Source: JAJFVC01 sp039698075
GTDB taxonomy: Bacteria > Planctomycetota > Planctomycetia > Pirellulales > Thermoguttaceae
Assembly (NCBI GenBank): GCA_039698075.1
Contig: JBDKTJ010000131.1
Location: forward strand, 1-39,103
DNA length: 39,103 nucleotides
Direction of reading: 5' to 3'
In this document: positions 13,991 through 22,585 of the stretch, in pieces
Position numbering within the stretch: position 1 is the stretch's first letter
How the letters are laid out: the number at the start of each line of letters is the position of its first letter
Notes under the pieces: generated by a model
Told to the model about the DNA's origin: nothing
Seen by the model: the letters and a program-made list of their open reading frames with translations, nothing else
The model's database searches: none
Translations under genes and position numbers: made by a program

Positions 13991-16351
13991 ATGGATCGAC
14001 CGCTTTCTCCGGAACTTCTCGATCGGATGGACGCCTATTGGCGGGCGGCCAATTATCTTTCGGTCGGGCAGATTTATTTGTATGACAACCCGCTGCTGAA
14101 GGAGCCGTTGCGGCGCGAGCACATCAAGCCGCGGTTGTTGGGCCACTGGGGCACCACGCCGGGATTGAATTTTATCTACGTCCATCTGAATCGCGCGATC
14201 AAGCAGTATGATTTGAATGCGTTGTACATCACCGGGCCCGGTCACGGCGCGCCGGGCATCGTGGCCAACACGTATTTGGAGGGCACGTACAGCGAGCTTT
14301 ACCCGGAAGTCTCGCAGGACGAGCAGGGGATGAAGCGGCTTTTCAAGCAGTTTTCGTTTCCCGGCGGCATCCCGAGCCACGCGGCGCCCGAGACGCCCGG
14401 CTCGATCCACGAGGGCGGCGAATTGGGCTACTCGCTTTCGCATGCCTACGGCGCGGTGTTCGACAATCCCGATTTGCTGGCCGTGTGCGTCGTCGGCGAC
14501 GGCGAGGCGGAGACCGGGCCGCTGGCCACCAGTTGGCACTCGAACAAGTTTTTGAATCCGGCCAGCGACGGCGCGGTGCTGCCCATTTTGCATTTGAACG
14601 GCTACAAAATCGCCGGGCCGACGGTGCTGGCGCGCATCAGCCACGAGGAGTTGGACGAACTGTTTCGCGGTTACGGGTACACGCCCTATTTCGTCGAAGG
14701 CGACCGGCCCGAGGCCATGCACCAGTTGATGGCGGCGACGCTCGATCGCGTAATTTCCGACATCAAACAAGTCCAAGCGGACGCCAGAGCCAACGGATTC
14801 CAAAAGCGGCCGCGGTGGCCGATGATCGTGTTTCGCTCGCCGAAGGGCTGGACCGGTCCGAAACAGGTCGACGGCCGTCCGGTCGAGGGCACGTTCCGTG
14901 CGCATCAGGTGCCGATGGGCGAGATGGATCGTCCGGAGCACATCAAGCTGCTGGAACAGTGGATGAAAAGCTACCGACCGGAGGAACTTTTCGACGGCCA
15001 GGGCAAGTTGCGGCCGGATCTGGCCGGTTTGGCGCCGCGCGGCGACCGTCGCATGAGCGCCAACCCGAACACCAACGGCGGCCTGGTGTTGAAAGAGCTT
15101 CGGATGCCCGATTTTCGCACGTATGCCGTGGACCTCCCGAAGCCCGGGGCCGTGAAGGCCGAGGCCACTCGGGTGCAGGGCAATTTCATCCGCGACGTGA
15201 TTCGGATGAACGCCGAGAGCCGCAACTTTCGCGTGTTCAGTCCCGACGAAACGGCGTCAAACCGTTGGACGGCGGTGTTCGACGTGACCGATCGGCAGTT
15301 CACCGGCGAGATTTTGCCCGGCGACGACCACGTGGCGCCCGAGGGCCGCGTGATGGAAATGCTCAGCGAGCATCAGTGCCAGGGCTGGCTCGAAGGGTAT
15401 CTGCTGACCGGGCGGCACGGGTTTTTCTCGTGCTACGAGGCGTTCATCCACATCGTCGATTCGATGTTCAATCAGCACGCCAAGTGGCTCAAAACCATTC
15501 GCCGCGTGTCGTGGCGGCGCCCGATCGCGTCGTTGAACTACTTGCTGACCTCGCACGTCTGGCGGCAGGATCACAACGGGTTCAGCCATCAAGACCCCGG
15601 GTTCATCGACCACGTGGTCAACAAGAAGGCCGAAGTGATTCGCGTTTATCTGCCGCCCGACGCCAACACGCTGCTGAGCGTGACGGACCATTGTTTGCGA
15701 AGCCGCAACTATGTGAACGTGATCGTGGCGGGCAAGCAGCCGGAGCATCAATGGCTGGCGATGGACGACGCGGTTCGCCATTGCACGGCGGGGCTGGGCA
15801 TTTGGGAGTGGGCCAGCAACGACCGGGGCGGTTCGCCCGACGTGGTGATGGCCTGCTGCGGCGACGTGCCGACGTTGGAGACGCTGGCCGCCGTCGATTT
15901 ACTGCGGCGACAATTGCCCGAGTTGAAGGTGCGCGTCGTCAACGTGGTCGATCTGATGCGATTGCAGCCGCCGAGCGAACATCCGCACGGGTTGGCCGAC
16001 GCCGATTTCGACGCCCTATTCACGGTCGACCGCCCGATCATTTTCGCCTATCACGGCTATCCGTGGCTGATTCATCGGCTGACCTATCGAAGGACCAATC
16101 ACAAAAATCTGCACGTGCGCGGCTATAAAGAGGAAGGGACGACCACCACCCCGTTCGACATGGCGGTGATTAACGATCTGGACCGTTTTCATCTGGCCGG
16201 CGACGTGATCGACCGGGTGCCCGGGTTGGGACCGAAGGCGGCCTACGTGAAACAGGCGATCCGTGACAAGCTGATCGAGCACAAACAGTACATCGTCGAG
16301 CACGGCGAGGACCTGCCCGAGGTGCGCGAGTGGCAATGGCCGCAGTCATAG
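13991..16351 (+). CDS. xfp: Xylulose-5-phosphate/fructose-6-phosphate phosphoketolase
   Basis: A 786-residue thiamine-diphosphate enzyme, near the usual 790-830. It cleaves xylulose 5-phosphate (and often fructose 6-phosphate) with phosphate to acetyl phosphate plus glyceraldehyde 3-phosphate or erythrose 4-phosphate. Diagnostic features are GHWGTTPGLNFIYVHLNR, GPGHGAPG at 82-89, FPGGIPSHAAPETPGSIHEGGELGYSLSHA, the cofactor segment GDGEAETGPLATSWHSNKFL, GWTGPK and the C-terminal AYHGYPWLIHRLTYRR. ATG 13991 has an AGGAG site upstream. Acetate kinase lies just upstream, giving the classic pair that yields ATP from acetyl phosphate. Whether fructose 6-phosphate is also used cannot be read from sequence alone. 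Confidence 0.97.
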   Translation: MDRPLSPELLDRMDAYWRAANYLSVGQIYLYDNPLLKEPLRREHIKPRLLGHWGTTPGLNFIYVHLNRAIKQYDLNALYITGPGHGAPGIVANTYLEGTYSELYPEVSQDEQGMKRLFKQFSFPGGIPSHAAPETPGSIHEGGELGYSLSHAYGAVFDNPDLLAVCVVGDGEAETGPLATSWHSNKFLNPASDGAVLPILHLNGYKIAGPTVLARISHEELDELFRGYGYTPYFVEGDRPEAMHQLMAATLDRVISDIKQVQADARANGFQKRPRWPMIVFRSPKGWTGPKQVDGRPVEGTFRAHQVPMGEMDRPEHIKLLEQWMKSYRPEELFDGQGKLRPDLAGLAPRGDRRMSANPNTNGGLVLKELRMPDFRTYAVDLPKPGAVKAEATRVQGNFIRDVIRMNAESRNFRVFSPDETASNRWTAVFDVTDRQFTGEILPGDDHVAPEGRVMEMLSEHQCQGWLEGYLLTGRHGFFSCYEAFIHIVDSMFNQHAKWLKTIRRVSWRRPIASLNYLLTSHVWRQDHNGFSHQDPGFIDHVVNKKAEVIRVYLPPDANTLLSVTDHCLRSRNYVNVIVAGKQPEHQWLAMDDAVRHCTAGLGIWEWASNDRGGSPDVVMACCGDVPTLETLAAVDLLRRQLPELKVRVVNVVDLMRLQPPSEHPHGLADADFDALFTVDRPIIFAYHGYPWLIHRLTYRRTNHKNLHVRGYKEEGTTTTPFDMAVINDLDRFHLAGDVIDRVPGLGPKAAYVKQAIRDKLIEHKQYIVEHGEDLPEVREWQWPQS

Positions 16352-16365
16352 CGCCAACAAAAAAG

Positions 16366-16402
16366 CCCCTCTCCTTTTGGGCGAGGGGCAGAGGCGAGGG
16401 CT
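16366..16402. repeat. CCCTCTCC-type hairpin element, copy 4
   Basis: CCCCTC (16366-16371) and GAGGGG (16383-16388) form an imperfect extended stem with TTTT in the loop, followed by CAGAGGCGAGGG. It lies 14 bp after the xfp stop, in the same orientation as copy 2, and may terminate xfp. Confidence 0.65.
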
Positions 16403-16465
16403 AGTTGAGAGGACGGAGGGCGAGCGGTGTCCTTGGAATGCTCCGCGTTTCACCTTCCGCTGTGA

Positions 16466-16506
16466 GCCTTCACCTCGACCGTCTTCCAAGAGGAGAGGGG
16501 GTAAGG
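16466..16506. repeat. CCCTCTCC-type hairpin element, copy 5
   Basis: CCTTCACCTCGACC, then TCTTCCAAGAGGAGAGGGGG, a degenerate version in the opposite orientation to copy 4. With copy 4 it forms an inverted pair around a 63-bp spacer, just after the end of the convergent minus-strand gene. Confidence 0.5.
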
Positions 16507-16520
16507 TCAACGATCATCGG

Positions 16521-17033
16521 TTAGCGGTTTTCCGCCTTTTGGCCGTGGCGATGTCCGTGACGGGCGGCCTTCAGTTGCTCTTGCTGCTCGGGCGTCAGAA
16601 TCGCCATCGCCTTCTTTTGGACTTCCTTGCGCAGAGATGCGAACTCCTTTTGGGCCTCGGCCATTTGGGCCTTTTGGTCGTCGGTCAGATTGAGCGACGC
16701 TTCGATGTCTTTGCGAGTCTCTTGTGGCGTCTTGCCGGCATCGCGGGCGGCCTTGGCGGCCTCATTGCGGGCCTTCTTCTGCTCGTCGGTCAGACCGGCG
16801 GACACCTTTTGACGGGCCTCGATCAGTTTCGGCCCATACTCCACTTTCAGCTCGTCGACCTTCGCCTTTTGCTCGTCGGTCAGCGTGATGCCGTGAAGCA
16901 TCGCGTCCACCGGGTCCGCGGATCGTTGGGCGGCTCGACGTCCTTCGGGTTTCTGTTTTTCGTCCGCGGCCGAAAGGTTGCCGACCACGGTCAACGAAAC
17001 CAACAACGCCAACAATGTGCTTACCAATCTCAT
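16521..17033 (-). CDS. Secreted helical protein, Spy/CpxP-like
   Basis: A 170-residue predicted periplasmic protein. Residues 1-23 are a signal peptide (MRLVSTLLALLVSLTVVGNLSAA). The mature part is charged and helical, with repeated LTDEQKAK, LTDEQKKA, LTDDQKAQ and LTPEQQEQ segments, the LTxxQ spacing of the Spy/CpxP (LTXXQ) family. Family knowledge links such proteins to envelope stress, chaperoning or metal sensing. The tail ARHGHRHGQKAENR is His-rich and might bind metal, which is inference. The start at 17033 is chosen because GAGGGAG lies upstream and the signal peptide begins there; seven extra upstream residues are unlikely. It converges with xfp. Confidence 0.75.
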   Translation of the reverse strand: MRLVSTLLALLVSLTVVGNLSAADEKQKPEGRRAAQRSADPVDAMLHGITLTDEQKAKVDELKVEYGPKLIEARQKVSAGLTDEQKKARNEAAKAARDAGKTPQETRKDIEASLNLTDDQKAQMAEAQKEFASLRKEVQKKAMAILTPEQQEQLKAARHGHRHGQKAENR

Positions 17034-17272
17034 CGTGCGTCTCCCTCGTTCCAAAAAAAGTGTGCAACGACATCCGGAGGGGCTGCTTGCCCCTCAGTGG
17101 GACAGACCGACAGCCGCGACGATTCACCGTTGCCTACCAAAACGGATTTATCTCCAAACCACCGAAAACTAGCAAGACGTGTTTTCGTTGGGATAAGAAT
17201 CTCCAACGTAATTCAACACCGTCGGAGGGATGCGGTTCCGAAAAATTCCAAAAGAGGGTCGGAAACCGAAAA

Positions 17273-19435
17273 TTACGTCGTCGGACGGGTCAGGGGGCGA
17301 AATCGCGGCGCGGCGTTGTCGGCCTGGCGAACCGCGTCGACCGTTTTGCGGTAAAGCGTCTGCTGGGCTCGGACGCGGGGGCCTCGGCGGGCGATTTTCG
17401 CATAGTCCCCGTCACGCTGCAGAAGCCAGGAGTTCGTGTTGTCGGCGAAGTACAACTCCAACGCTTCGATCAGCCGTCGCCGATGTTTGGGATCGACGAT
17501 CGGGAACATCAACTCCAGCCGCTTGCTCAGATTGCGACGCATCCAGTCGGCGCTGCTCAGATACACCTCGTCGTGTCCGCCGTTGCGGAAATAGAACACC
17601 CTGGCGTGCTCCAAAAACCGGTCGACGATCGAACGGACTTCGATGTGGTCGGAGAAGCCCGGCACGTTGGGCCGCAAACAGCAAATGCCTCGGACGTTCA
17701 AAAGCACCTTTACGCCCGCCCGGCTCGCGCGATAAAGCGACCGGCAGATCTCCGGATCTTCAAGCGAGTTGATTTTGGCCATAATCAGGCCCGGGCAATC
17801 GGACGTCGAAGCTCGGACCTCGCGGTCGATCAGATCGATGAATTTTTGCCGCAGCCCGATCGGCGCGACGGCCAGCTTCGTCCAGCCGACCGACTCGGAA
17901 TAGCCGGTCAACAGGTTGAAAAACGCCGCCACGTCGGCCGCAATCTCGCGGTCGGCGGTCAGCAGCCCGATGTCGCAATACTGCCGGGCGGTGCGGTCGT
18001 TGTAATTGCCCGTGGCCAGGTGGACGAAACGCTGAATGTGCTGTTCGTGGCGGCGAACGATCAGCAGGGCCTTGGCGTGGGTTTTGAAGCCCGCGACGCC
18101 GTAGATCACGTGAACGCCGGAATCTTCGAGCCGCCGGGCCCAATGGACGTTTCGCCATTCGTCGAAGCGCGCCTTCAATTCCACCAGCGCGATCACTTCC
18201 TTGCCGTGTTGCGCCGCGCGGCCGAGCGCCCGAACGATCGGCGAGTCGCCGCTGGTGCGATAGAGCGTCTGCTTGATGGCCAGCACGTGCGGGTCGTCGG
18301 CCGCCTGCTCGACCAGCTTGACCACCGGGTCGAAACTTTCGTAGGGATGCATCAACAGGACGTCGCGGCTCTGGATCGCCTGCCAAAGATCGTCGACGCC
18401 GATCAGATCGCGAGGGGTTTGCGGCGGCCAATCGTCGATCTTCAGTTCGTCGAAACCCGGCCGACTGACAATCTCCATCAGCGACGAAGCTTCCAGCGGG
18501 GCGTCGGTCTCATAGACGTCGTCGTCGCCGAGCTTCAGCCAGTCGGCCAGCCACGCGCGCAGCCCCGCGTCGGGCCGGGCCGAAAGACACAATCGCACCG
18601 CGTTGCGGCGTCGCCTGGCCAACACGACCTCTTCCATCGCGTGCAGCAGGTCGTCCACTTCCTCGTCGTCTTGCAGCACCACGTCGGCGTCGCGCGTGAT
18701 GCGAAAAGCGGACCACGTGCGGAGCGCGCCGCCGGGATACATGGCCGAAAGATTTTCGGCGATCACGTCCTCCAACGCGGCCCATTGCACGCCTTGCTCG
18801 GTCGGCAACGACACCCAACGCGGCAACTGGCTCGGCACGGGCACGATCACCAGCCGCTCGGTCGTCGGTGGTTCGGCCTGCTCTTCCTTGGCGGGCGAAG
18901 GCGACGGTTGCGACTCGCTAGAGTTAGAAACCGTCAACATCGCCGCAATGTGCAACTGCTGGTTGGGCAAAAGCGGACGCGGAGAAAGCTCTTCGATCGC
19001 CAGCGGAGTGAGGATCGGCTGAATTTCCCGCACAAAATGCGTCTGCAAAAATCGCCGCTGCACCGGGGACCATTGCGACGGCCGAAGCACGGACAATCCA
19101 TGGGCGGCCAGCTCGTCGAACACGCATCGGACGGCCGCGGCGTGTTGGTCGACCATTTCGTGGGCGCGGCGACTGATGGCCGAAAGCTGCTCGGCGGGCG
19201 TCATGCCCGACGGATCGCGACGCCGGCTTTTTGCCGCCCGACGCCGCATCAACCCCGCCACGCGGACCAAGAAAAATTCGTCGAGGTTTGCGGCGACGAT
19301 GGCCAGGAACTTCAGTCGCTCCAAAAGCGGCAACTCCGCGCAAAGCCCTTCCTGCAACACGCGATGGTTGAACTCCAGCCAGCTCAGCTCGCGGTTGATG
19401 TATAGCTCGGGCGATTTCAGCGGGTCTTTGGGCAT
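17273..19435 (-). CDS. ppk1: Polyphosphate kinase 1
   Basis: A 720-residue enzyme that reversibly transfers the gamma-phosphate of ATP onto polyphosphate. The N-terminal domain is diagnostic: YINRELSWLEFNHRVLQEG and RLKFLAIVAANLDEFFLVRVAGL. The two phospholipase-D-like catalytic domains carry YGVAGFKTHAKALLIVRR (His453) and GHDEVYLSSADWMRRN (His621), which correspond to the two essential histidines of E. coli Ppk. ATGNYND, the family signature, is also present. The exopolyphosphatase gene lies immediately upstream, leaving only 7 bp between its stop and this start. The two are surely one operon, with CHAD as the first gene. The 240 bp after the stop holds nothing recognised. Confidence 0.97.
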   Translation of the reverse strand: MPKDPLKSPELYINRELSWLEFNHRVLQEGLCAELPLLERLKFLAIVAANLDEFFLVRVAGLMRRRAAKSRRRDPSGMTPAEQLSAISRRAHEMVDQHAAAVRCVFDELAAHGLSVLRPSQWSPVQRRFLQTHFVREIQPILTPLAIEELSPRPLLPNQQLHIAAMLTVSNSSESQPSPSPAKEEQAEPPTTERLVIVPVPSQLPRWVSLPTEQGVQWAALEDVIAENLSAMYPGGALRTWSAFRITRDADVVLQDDEEVDDLLHAMEEVVLARRRRNAVRLCLSARPDAGLRAWLADWLKLGDDDVYETDAPLEASSLMEIVSRPGFDELKIDDWPPQTPRDLIGVDDLWQAIQSRDVLLMHPYESFDPVVKLVEQAADDPHVLAIKQTLYRTSGDSPIVRALGRAAQHGKEVIALVELKARFDEWRNVHWARRLEDSGVHVIYGVAGFKTHAKALLIVRRHEQHIQRFVHLATGNYNDRTARQYCDIGLLTADREIAADVAAFFNLLTGYSESVGWTKLAVAPIGLRQKFIDLIDREVRASTSDCPGLIMAKINSLEDPEICRSLYRASRAGVKVLLNVRGICCLRPNVPGFSDHIEVRSIVDRFLEHARVFYFRNGGHDEVYLSSADWMRRNLSKRLELMFPIVDPKHRRRLIEALELYFADNTNSWLLQRDGDYAKIARRGPRVRAQQTLYRKTVDAVRQADNAAPRFRPLTRPTT

Positions 19436-19442
19436 CGCGGGA

Positions 19443-21005
19443 TCAGGTTTCGTCCAGTCGGATTTTCACGCCAAAAATGTCTTCAAACAGATCGCCCTTG
19501 GTCTTCAGCACGCGCTGCTCCAGGAGCACGTCGTAACCGCCGGGCATGTGGATGAGCAGGTCGTCCCCGCGACGCTGGAATTGGATGTCGGACGCCTGGC
19601 GACGGTGGCCGCGGATCATCGCGTCGGCCACGCGCAGCAGCGCCGCCAGCTTGCTTACCACGACGCGCGACTCGCGGGCCAGGGCCATGTAGGGCAAATG
19701 CGACGCGCGGGGAACGCTGCGCCGATGGTAGCGGGCGATTTCGGCCACCATCGCGATTTCGGTCCGGTTCAGCCCGAAAATCTCGGAATTGGCGATCAGG
19801 TATTCGCTGTGTTTGTGATGGGCCCGGCTGCTGACGAATCCGCCGACCTCGTGCAGCAGACACGCGATGCGCAGCAACAACCGATGCCGCGCCGTCAGAC
19901 CGTGGTCGGCTTGGAACAGATCGAACAGTCGGACCGCCAGATCGGCCACGTTCGTGGAGTGGTCCAGATCGACGCGGTATTTTTCGGCGATCGTGGTGGC
20001 CGAATGAATCACGCCGGCCAGCAGCGACGCGTCTTCCTTGCCGGTCACTTCGCGGGCCAGGTCCAACAACAGCCCGTCGCGCATCGACACGTGCGAAACG
20101 ATCACCTGCGGGGCTTGCGTCCGGTGCAGCAGATTTTGGTAGACCAACAGGGCGGGATTGAGCGTCTCGGCCTCGGCGAACGGCAGACCGAAAGCCCTTG
20201 AAAGCTCCTCGGCCGTGTATTGCTCGCAACGATCGACCAGCCGGTCGAACTCGTTCGGGTTGATGACGGTCAGGTCGGCGGACTCGGTGGGGCGACCGAC
20301 TTGATGGGCGGCGAATCGGGCGTCGCCGCCGACGGCCACGAAGGCGTCCACGTCGGCCAGCGGAAAACTTTGCAGCGTGGCCAAGGCGTTCGAGATGTGT
20401 TGCCGAAGCAGTTCGGCCGACCGCTGCGGCGATTCCTCGGTGGTGGCGAACACTTCGCGGAGCCGGATCGAGCCCAGACGGAAACTTTGCGAGGTGACGA
20501 TTTCGCCGTTTTCCAGCAGCGTCAACAGGGTGCTGCCGCCGCCGACGTCGGCGATGAGCGTTTGACGTTGATTGACGCCCAGGGCGTCGCCCACCGCTTG
20601 ACGAACCGCGGAGACCGTGAGCCGGCTTTCTTCGGACGTGTCGATCACCTCGACATTCATCCGGACGGCCATGAAAACGCGGTCCAAAAACATGTCGCCG
20701 TTCGAGGCCTCGCGGACGGCGCTGGTGGCCACGGCCCGGAGCTTTTCGACTTTGTACAAATCGAGCAGTTGGCGATAATCGCGCAACACGCGGATGGCCG
20801 CCCTCATGCTTTCACCGCCCAAACGACCGCGGCAGAAAGTGTCTTGCCCAAGTCGGACCGCGCGTTGCAGACGTTCCAGCACTTCGATCCGGCCGTCGGA
20901 AAACACCTCGGCGATGACCATGCGCAACGCATTCGCGCCGACGTCGATGGCGGCGACGATTTTGGCGGGCACGGCGGCTGGCGGCTTTTCAGGACCGGGG
21001 GCCAT
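19443..21005 (-). CDS. ppx: Exopolyphosphatase / Ppx-GppA family phosphatase with C-terminal HD-type domain
   Basis: A 520-residue enzyme that removes terminal phosphates from polyphosphate, possibly also pppGpp. The ASKHA fold begins AAIDVGANALRMVIAEV, followed by ATSAVREASNGDMFLDRV, GGGSTLLTLLENGEI and GGDARFAA. Residues about 320-480 resemble the HD-like C-terminal region (LLLRIACLLHEVGGFVSSRAHHKHSEYLIANSEIFGLNRTE). It lies between CHAD (15 bp upstream) and ppk1 (7 bp downstream) in one operon, which favours polyphosphate over pppGpp as substrate. Synthesis and breakdown enzymes are thus co-transcribed. Confidence 0.94.
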   Translation of the reverse strand: MAPGPEKPPAAVPAKIVAAIDVGANALRMVIAEVFSDGRIEVLERLQRAVRLGQDTFCRGRLGGESMRAAIRVLRDYRQLLDLYKVEKLRAVATSAVREASNGDMFLDRVFMAVRMNVEVIDTSEESRLTVSAVRQAVGDALGVNQRQTLIADVGGGSTLLTLLENGEIVTSQSFRLGSIRLREVFATTEESPQRSAELLRQHISNALATLQSFPLADVDAFVAVGGDARFAAHQVGRPTESADLTVINPNEFDRLVDRCEQYTAEELSRAFGLPFAEAETLNPALLVYQNLLHRTQAPQVIVSHVSMRDGLLLDLAREVTGKEDASLLAGVIHSATTIAEKYRVDLDHSTNVADLAVRLFDLFQADHGLTARHRLLLRIACLLHEVGGFVSSRAHHKHSEYLIANSEIFGLNRTEIAMVAEIARYHRRSVPRASHLPYMALARESRVVVSKLAALLRVADAMIRGHRRQASDIQFQRRGDDLLIHMPGGYDVLLEQRVLKTKGDLFEDIFGVKIRLDET

Positions 21006-21020
21006 GGCGTTTTTTTTCGC

Positions 21021-22019
21021 TTAGGGCAAGGGGGCGTTCGACGGCGTTGGCGGCGAATCCGCGTCGTTGGGCATCCTCGGCTGACCGGCCACGACCAGAC
21101 TGGCCAAGCGCGGCCAGACTTGACGCTGGTTCAAGTGGTCGCAGATTTCGATCAACTGACCGAAGACCGCATCGCGGCGGCGTTGTCGGTCGGCCCGAAG
21201 GTAGTCGATGCCCGGCTGCAATCGCGACATGCGATCGAGGCGGCCGAACAGGGCCGACATCCGCTTGCGCTCCGACGCGGCGAACCGAGTGAGTTGGTCG
21301 CTCCAAACATCGCAATCGTGGACCTCGCCCAACAGCGTTTGAAGTTGCTTGGCGCCTTCGAGCGATTCGTCCAACTGGCCGCAATAGAGCGGACGGACGA
21401 TTTCGAGCGTGTAGCGGAGCCGCTTCATGGCGATGCGCAGCACGTGATGGCCGGCTCGGTCGTTCGGATCGGCCAGACTGTGTTGATGCTGAAGCATGGC
21501 GTCGAGCTGGCGGAGGATTCGTCGCCGGGGTTGGCCCGTCGCGTCGAACGCGGCGTCGGCCGGCGTCGGCGTCGCTTGCAAAATCCGCTTCGTCGCGCGG
21601 CGCATCGATGGGACCACGCCGGACGATTGGATTTGATCCACCGCCCGAACCACGTGACGCTGCAATCGTTCGCGCCGGCGTTCGAGTTGAACCAGGATGC
21701 GGGAAACAGCCGGAAAGCACTCCTTCTCGGCCAGCGACGATAGGGCCCCGCAGAGGAATTCGATTTGCACGTCCCGATCGCGGGCTTGGCCCAACCGGGC
21801 GGTGATTCGGCGGAGGGCCTTTTGCCATCGCCGGACCTTTCGACGAGGGAAGCAGTCATGGAACAATCGCAGGGCGGCTCGAAGTCGTCGGGCGGCGACT
21901 CGGGCTCGATGGACGAACTCGATGTCCTCGGCCTGGCGAATGCCCTGCCACTGGCCGGTCAGTTGTTTGACCTGTCGGCGAATGTAGCGGGCGGCGAATA
22001 GTCGATAAGCCGTATCCAT
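21021..22019 (-). CDS. CHAD domain protein, polyphosphate-associated
   Basis: A 332-residue helical protein with two CHAD-like halves. Characteristic segments are FVHRARVAARRLRAALRLF in the first half and HVLRIAMKRLRYTLEIV with GEVHDCDVWSDQL in the second, both rich in conserved His and Arg. CHAD domains are known to bind inorganic polyphosphate and localise to granules. It is the first gene of the ppk1 operon, which supports that role. ATG 22019 is chosen; 16 further residues are open upstream but have no start signal or conserved content. A catalytic activity is not expected. Confidence 0.88.
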   Translation of the reverse strand: MDTAYRLFAARYIRRQVKQLTGQWQGIRQAEDIEFVHRARVAARRLRAALRLFHDCFPRRKVRRWQKALRRITARLGQARDRDVQIEFLCGALSSLAEKECFPAVSRILVQLERRRERLQRHVVRAVDQIQSSGVVPSMRRATKRILQATPTPADAAFDATGQPRRRILRQLDAMLQHQHSLADPNDRAGHHVLRIAMKRLRYTLEIVRPLYCGQLDESLEGAKQLQTLLGEVHDCDVWSDQLTRFAASERKRMSALFGRLDRMSRLQPGIDYLRADRQRRRDAVFGQLIEICDHLNQRQVWPRLASLVVAGQPRMPNDADSPPTPSNAPLP

Positions 22020-22309
22020 GACGAAATTCCATTGTATCAGACGATAAAATAGCCTACCACACGCCAACCCGATCGGGTGGAATCTTCGGTTTTTTCTTGT
22101 TTTGCCGCGTGGTTGGCCGGTCTATTGGGCAGGAGCGGGACCGGTGGCGCGTTTTGGGTGGACCGGGCGAGCCCGAGGTCGTGAGGCGGTCGTTTGACAT
22201 TCTTGCGAAAAACACCCTTTTGCGGACTGGGCATTTTCGCTACGATGACGCCGCGGGCGGTTGCGATTCCGATATCTTTACGATCGAACGCGTACTGAGG
22301 AGTCTGAGC

Positions 22310-22576
22310 ATGACGAAGGAAGAAGTCTTGGCCAAAGTGGCCGCGGGCGAGCTTTCGGTCGATGAGGCCGCGAAGCTGTTGGCCGATCAGGAGACCACCC
22401 GACGCGGCACGCTTTATTGCAAGGTGAGCCAGAAGGGCGCCGTGAGTCTCTATGGTTTGCAGCGAATGCCCGTGACGCTGTACGTCGAACAATGGGAGCG
22501 GCTGTTGGGTTTCGCCAACGAGATTCAGGCATTCTTGAAGGAACACGACGCCGAATTGAAACGAAAGCAACGATAG
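22310..22576 (+). CDS. Small uncharacterised protein with SHOCT-like helical N-terminus
   Basis: An 88-residue protein. The N-terminus EEVLAKVAAGELSVDEAAKLLADQ has the helix-turn-helix-like 'G-x-[LI]-[ST]-x-E-E-A' pattern of SHOCT-like segments. The C-terminal half is unfamiliar, with LYCKVSQKGAVSLYGLQRMPVTLY followed by a charged helix. GAGGAG lies eight bases before ATG 22310; the frame is open further upstream but without a start signal. It converges with the alpha/beta hydrolase gene (9-bp gap) and is divergent from the polyphosphate operon. No function can be assigned. Confidence 0.7.
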   Translation: MTKEEVLAKVAAGELSVDEAAKLLADQETTRRGTLYCKVSQKGAVSLYGLQRMPVTLYVEQWERLLGFANEIQAFLKEHDAELKRKQR

Positions 22577-22585
22577 GCGGCGGCG

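Noticed and set aside
22193..22270. Promoter with perfect TTGACA at about 22193
   Set aside because: No acceptable -10 box lies at 16-18 bp, so it was not listed as a promoter of the 88-residue gene.
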